Assembly (NCBI GenBank): GCA_024509875.1
Contig: JAMPIV010022934.1
Coordinates: forward strand, 62,001 to 126,000
Reading direction: 5' to 3'
Origin: Oreohelix idahoensis
Lineage: Eukaryota; Mollusca; Gastropoda; Stylommatophora; Oreohelicidae
Length of the DNA stretch: 64,000 nt
Shown here: one piece after another, positions 58,450 through 64,000 of the stretch
Position numbering within the stretch: the first letter of the stretch is position 1
Layout: each line of letters starts with the position of its first letter
Made by a program: the position numbers and the translations under genes
Notes under the pieces: model-generated
Told to the model about the DNA's origin: nothing
Seen by the model: the letters and a program-made list of their open reading frames with translations, nothing else
The model's database searches: none

Positions 58450-60745
58450 ATATCTAAATTAATATATAACAATATAGGGCATAAAGGCAAAATAAGAAAG
58501 TATAAAAGAAATTTCGGCTAGAACGCGTGGTTATCGCCTATGCCTTCAGATTATTAATTGCTAACGCATAAGACGAACAAAACGGTACTCAAATTTTCAA
58601 ATTCGTCCTTGACACCACTTTTCCTAGTTCTAAGAAAACATCTGCTTACAAATGCATTGTAGAACGAGGAGGGGCAAGGAGATGAAAATGCAAATACGTT
58701 TCGCATTGATTTTAAACTAAAAGCCAACTATAGCAAGTGGCAAGCCTTGCCTTAGGGGTTCCCCCCAAAATACGATGAAAAAGTTAGAACATGTAGACGA
58801 CACGTGTCACTAAACGACTTTAGCTCTTATTAGGAATGACGAAATTCTATCGTAAGTACAGAAGACATCCCCTAGTATGGAAGTGAACGGTGGTAACAGC
58901 AAATACACGACTATCATAGAAAAATACATATTTTGAACGAAGCCACTTAGCCCCATTAAACTTATATATTCGGGTACCTTAGGACTTGCTGACAAAGAAT
59001 ATGTTATGTGTTTCGCAAATAGTCCATTAATTAACAAATTATACCCAAAATACTATAGTGGAGTTGACTGACAGCACAAGATCATATCTGCTTAATTTTT
59101 TTTATGGCATGTTTGGAAAACACTGCTTTGGGGGAAATGAGGCCAACAAGTTAGATACGATTTGATTGGCTGTAGTAAAATGTAAGGCGAAACATTATTG
59201 GGTGACCTGGAAATACAAATATTGTTGTTAATGGAAACGTATAGGATGGATAGTTTTTTTCAAAGGCTCATGTAAACATGGCCTGATTGGTTAGAACGTT
59301 AGATATGGTCAAGTAGAAGCGTCGGTTCACTGCCATTTTTGAAAATAAATTCTGTGAAAATCAAGTACGTTGAGAACAGGCTAAGAATTTTCTAATAAAG
59401 GAAAAGCCTGGACAAAGGCAGATCGAAAATGTGCCAGATTCTATTGCCTAGTCATCGTTTTACTTGTGTTATTTCCGTACATCTGTGGTAAGATTGATTT
59501 TCTTAATATTTTATTTAAAATAAAATTTGAATGTGAGATACTGACATACGATTATAAGTAAGTGAGTCTAGGGCAGACTCAAAACAGAGTCTAGAGATAG
59601 ATCCAGCATATGAAAGACTATCAGAGAGGTGTAGACCAACTAAATTATATAGGATTATCATCAGGAGCATAATACCTATCCTATGGTATGGACAACAGAT
59701 TATTGCTGGAATTGCAGAGGCGTTGTAACTATTAGGGGAGAGGAGTACTGGTATACCTGGTCACATCAAAAGAAACTGGTGAAAGGGATTGTCGTAAAGA
59801 GCTGATCGTGCATGTTTGTTTGTAATGTGCCTGTCCTGGTTGTTGAGTATTAGTGTAGGCTGTTGATTACGAAGGAGGCATATCCTTCTGATTTCAGAGG
59901 TATTTGGTTGCTGTCAATAACTGGTGCCAGACTACAGTGGGCCGATATATTCATGCCACAGTCTTGCCTTTTTCGGAGACAACTGTAAACCACCATCATT
60001 CTTGAAGAAGTGGGAGCTGAAGGTTGTCGTTCAGCGAAGTGCAGGAAGATTCCTACAGCATATTACCAAGTTAGGTGCATGTTTCGGCACCTGGTCGCTC
60101 AACTAACATTATATTAGAAAAGAGACTGGGGAATAGTGATATAAACATTCCATTAGTGTCCATAAAAACTTACTAACAACGTGCAGAGATGATGATAGTA
60201 AACAATCAACCAGTGTATACTAGAAGTCACCTCAGTTAAACAATACAACTACACCCTTATATAATAATATATGTATTATGGACAGAAGATCCATTGTATA
60301 AATTGATTGATGTAATTAATTGCTATGATTTCACTTTGATTGTCAGTCCTGATTCCAAATAAATCAGATTCAGGACAATAAATTGAAAAACCTTAACTTT
60401 CAACCACAGACTTACTAAAGATAGTCTTTTAAAGTGTAGTTTGTATGTGATTGTCGTGGCACTGTTGTGTTGTAGTAGAAAATAAAATAATTTGTGTAAT
60501 TGTTTATATGTTTAGTTGGTTAATGCAACCTTACACTACATTTCATAACCCTAGACACCAAACGTAGTCGTCTTACAGTCTATCTAGAATAAGTCTGAAT
60601 GAGATCATAGTGGTGGTAGTAGAAAGGTGCCCTGGAAATTTACTCTAATATTTATTATATTCAGGGACATTCACAGCTGACCTCATTCAGTACACTAAGA
60701 TTTCTTTACAACAAACTATATTAACATCAACCCACCATATTATCC
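58450..60745 (-). pseudogene. Decayed partial copy of the LTR element's interior
   Basis: Co-linear with about 31740-34110: AAATACATATTTTGAACG at 58922 versus 32287; AATAGTCCA...AATTATACCCAAAATA at 59020 versus 32385; ATCCTTCT...GATTTCAG near 59884 versus 33234; ACCCTAGACAC...AACGTAGTC near 60550 versus 33937; TCACAGCTGA...CAGTACACTAAG near 60670 versus 34056. No LTRs, no complete gag and no lin-28-like part are present. Confidence 0.75.
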
Positions 60746-60800
60746 ATGCAACAAATACAATAAAATAGCTCATATGATATTCTTCCTGTGAAATATCTCA
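60746..60800. repeat. Orphan degenerate satellite unit
   Basis: AATACAATAAAATAGCTCAT, ATGATATTCTTCCTGTGAAA, TATCTC resembles the 34-bp unit; it marks the far side of the 58.45-60.75 kb insertion. Confidence 0.6.
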
Positions 60801-61225
60801 AGAGGTTCTCAACTTATAAGGAGAAAAGACAATCACAATCATAATTAATGTCTCAGTCCTAAAGGTCTTTTACATTTGGGCATTGTCGCATAGAGATTAT
60901 GATCAATAAATTTTCAATATTCTCTTCTTTTTTTCTACCCGTGTCCTCTATTTTATTATCACTCTTTATCCTTTTCCTGTGTTCTTCGCATTCGTACGTT
61001 TGCGACTATAAACATTACTATTTTCCCATTCAAACTTTCGCCTGGTTTCGGTTTCTCATTTAGAAACGCAGTAGATTACCTAACGTGTCAGCCCCTTGCA
61101 CGAGATAATTTTAGGTGGGATTTCAGTCTATCAGACATGATGAGCAGACAAATTGTCTACATTTGCAGCTGTCACGAGAGTTTTTCGTCAGGCTAGCTCC
61201 CGGCGAAGTGTGAAAATTGCCCTCT
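60801..61225. other. No gene recognised
   Basis: No supported ORF or repeat. Confidence 0.4.
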
Positions 61226-61400
61226 GCAGTGGAGACGGGTCGTCTAGCATTCGCATCTGACATGAGCGCTCACTGTCCGATAGTTAGACGGAGGTGTGAA
61301 TCGCGCTAGCCATGCTCGCTCAGAGCAGACAGAATGTCTGGCATTTCGCCTCTGACACGCGCGCTCACGGTCAGATAGTTAGACGGAGGTGCGAAGACGC
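61226..61400. repeat. Two-copy tandem duplication, about 91 bp
   Basis: GATAGTTAGACGGAGGTG...GAA with GCGCTCAC upstream occurs near 61257-61293 and again near 61348-61385. Confidence 0.8.
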
Positions 61401-63871
61401 ACGTTTGGCAGTGATGAGCAGCGTCTAAGCAGACGTAGGTGTTAAGACGGAAAGGGGAGATTATTTTGTTTTGCGAAATAAGTTGGGACCCCTTTGTCTG
61501 GTTTAAGATCTTAACCTGAGTTTGAAACTTGATTTCACTCATTCTCCATTTGCAGTAGACGTGGTCACTTCGTTCTAGATACTTAAACTTATAAGTGAAC
61601 CTCTTAGTTTCGTTGTGATACCGTAGTTCTGTGTTGGGGTAAATATTATATTAAGTATCTAATAATTTGTGAGTGATTAAGTGTTAAATCGCCTATGTTT
61701 CACTAGTTCTTTTGTGCAGAGTGAATTAAAAATAAGTCTGTTATATTCTCTAGTCGACGAGTTACAGTGGTAAAACAGAATAAATTATAATTTCTAGCTT
61801 AAAATCATGTAGCTATAATGAATTTAATTTAACTGCTAAATAATCAGACGAGAATAATTTTTCTAAACTAACTTATAAATGCTAGATGCCCCATGAGTGT
61901 TGACGGAATACGTATGTATTCCTAATTCATGATGATTGATTTTTATATATAACTTATTTCACGGGAAAGTTTAAACGTCAAGTCAAGCTCTACGCTTGCA
62001 GTTCAAAATGTAAGTTATATTGAGTACATAATATGTAAAATATTTCATATGTGTTTTTTTTCTTTATTCAGTGAATACTAGGGTAACCCAACTTTGCCGG
62101 CGTTTAGTATAGAGACATACCTATGAGAAACATAAACATTTTGTATCTTTAACAACGTGGGTTTTTCAAGTAACACCTGTCTGACAGGGCGTGTACCTTC
62201 AGAGATAGACAGAATACCAATCCCACTAACGGGGTTTTTTTTTTAGAATAAATGCTTATACTGGGCCTTTGAGCCAGATCATATTTCTTCACAAACTCTA
62301 ATGTACATGCTGCCTTGTGGCGAGAAATAATTACAGAAAAAACATTAACTTTTCCGACATTATTTGACCAAGTGTGCGGTGAACCAAGATTATCTGTTGA
62401 GAGAAGTTGTCCACCGGTCATCTTCCTAATTAAGGGAAACTTCGTGTTCTGACACTGTGTGCCCGCTGAAAAACCAAACTCTTAACTCGTGAATAAGTGA
62501 CATTAACTTAAATCTGTAAAGAAAGAACGATCGCCTGAAGGGGACGCTCCCCGGACACGTTGAATGAAACCAATATCTGCAGAGCTGGGTATCCGCTTCA
62601 TCCACAAATAGACAGATTAAACGAAGTGTACACTAAGGCTTGCGCCAGACGGCGAACAACAGCACGATTGTAGGTAAGGTTGTGTGAGTCAGGGCCCTGA
62701 TGAAAGAACCGAGTGAAAGTAGACTGAAGGATGTTCTTCGTTTGATTCGCTCACTTTGTAACTTTCCTTATGCAAGATTTTGTTGCTAAACTATATTTTT
62801 CCTTAGAATAGATACTGCTATCAAAGTCAGTTCATACCTTCAAAAGGGGAAAATATTAGACCCAAATCATATGTATCTGTGACTCTTTGGGCTATCATCG
62901 TTCTCCTAACGGGACTGTGGGCTAAACATCGAGGGAAGATCATAACTGTGGGGCTATCATTTCTTGTAGAAATTCCTTGATTTTTATGACTATTTGTATA
63001 TGCTTTGATGTAATTTTATGTGTTGTGATGGGATTTTAGATGATAATTAAAACTGCCCTTAAACTTAATCAGCGTGTTGGTCAGCTCGTTCTAGAATATC
63101 TATATAATCATCTGTTATAGTTTTCCCACGTCTGTACGTCTAACTGTCGTCCTGTATGTCCGTGCACGTGATTGGATAGAATATATATATGATATATATA
63201 TATATATATGTGTTTAGACTGTCTGACTCCTCTAAATCTGTCGTAGAAGATAGGTGAAAGAGAGAAGATTTCTCGATTTCAGAGACAGCCTCTATCACAG
63301 TCTACCATCCCACTCGTGAAATCTATTTCTACTATTATCTCTCACTGTGGCTATCACCCAACCTAATCTATTCAGAAGGGACCAGCCCAAGTCTTAATTC
63401 CCCTATCAAAAATCTACGACAGACATGCGCCCTAATATAACCGATAGGTTGAACGGGACGCGCCTCGCCAATACGAGGCAAAAGTTTTCCATTAAAAAAT
63501 AAATAATAATAAGGAGAAAAAATGAGAAAGAGCGAGAAGAGCTGAATAGTTTAGAAACCAACAACATTATAATAGATCACAATTAAAGTTAGTCTCAGTC
63601 AGCAAGTGAGAATGCGTGAAGAAGGGAAACGCAGAACATATATGTCCTATCGTACAAGCATACAGAATTTTTAAATTAGCTGGAGGGATAGTGTGTGTGT
63701 GTGGAGGTAGATTCTTAAATTAAGCTCAGATGCAGTAATATACGTCTTTAAGAAACAAACATAGACAATAAAATAGAGAAACTGTACAAAAGAATTCAAT
63801 CTATGTAATTCATGAGGGGAAGGGGTCTCTGAGCAAACGAACAAACAGCAGGACTACTACAGCCTCAAGTG
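61401..63871. other. 2.5 kb without recognisable gene
   Basis: Short TA tracts near 63184. Minor ORFs (for example 62149-62421 minus) lack motifs. No copy of the repeats named here was seen. Confidence 0.4.
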
Positions 63872-64000
63872 TCCTATATATAAAATCCCAGCTTTTTCTG
63901 TCAGTGCGTAACGCCACGGGATGCAACTGCGGTTGAAAGTTAGACATTAATTGTATTGTTTCCCTTATATGTACTCTCCCGAAAATAGTAACATTTACCA
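63872..64000 (+). mobile_element. Second Helitron copy, 5' part, cut by window end
   Basis: TCCTATATATAAAATCCCAG, CTTTTTCTGTCAGTGCGTAA, then GAAAGTTAGACATTAATTGT and CCCTTATATGTACTCTCCC. Matches 29278-29308 joined directly to 37579-37670, giving the empty site of the LTR element. Confidence 0.85.

Overview
This is a repeat-dominated, AT-rich window from a eukaryote, almost certainly an invertebrate animal. The evidence is several non-LTR retrotransposon families with APE-type endonuclease and reverse-transcriptase remnants, two hAT DNA transposons, tRNA-derived SINEs with intact target-site duplications, a Helitron, an LTR retrotransposon, and kilobases of minisatellite. A lin-28-like (animal-specific) sequence and one exon-like segment with animal splice signals agree with this. 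I cannot fix the phylum from sequence alone; a marine invertebrate such as a mollusc is only a guess. Nothing here looks bacterial.

Layout. 0-9 kb: degraded copies of one non-LTR family (called LINE-A here), a (TA)n tract, and a strange mosaic at 6.7-7.9 kb in which LINE-A and another mobile-element ORF are interleaved in short pieces. 9.8-11.6 kb: a poly-C-associated interspersed repeat (family P), a SINE, and the 3' end of LINE-B. 11.6-14.9 kb: no recognisable gene. 15-18.7 kb: a 33-bp minisatellite split by a nearly intact 2.5-kb hAT transposon with an 8-bp target duplication. 19-25.8 kb: simple and tandem repeats, hammerhead-core-like motifs, a 286-bp SINE, and a LINE-C copy flanked by 56-bp direct repeats. 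25.9-28.9 kb: the longest LINE-B copy. 29.3-37.9 kb: a short Helitron containing an 8.27-kb LTR element which, read on the minus strand, runs LTR, primer-binding site, gag-like ORF, lin-28-like sequence, polypurine tract, LTR, with no pol that I can see. 38.1-38.34 kb: a probable first coding exon of a host gene for a secreted or ER protein, on the plus strand. 38.4-40.2 kb: antisense LINE-A with a 1.26-kb 26-bp minisatellite inside it. 41-53.5 kb: poly-G tracts, a second hAT carrying a 132-bp retroposed structured RNA, 48-, 28- and 32-bp minisatellites, an inverted repeat pair and an RNase H remnant. 54-58.4 kb: a 4.4-kb 34-bp satellite. 58.5-60.75 kb: a decayed partial copy of the LTR element's middle, lying inside that satellite. 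60.8-63.87 kb: no recognisable gene; the window ends in a second Helitron copy that shows the empty site of the LTR element.

Two themes stand out. First, the LTR element carries a captured, intronless, damaged lin-28-like gene in sense orientation, the architecture of a gene-transducing retroelement. Second, three different minisatellites (26, 33 and 48 bp) grew out of the 3' region of one LINE family at three loci in this window. Apart from the exon-like segment near 38.2 kb, no functional host gene can be supported.
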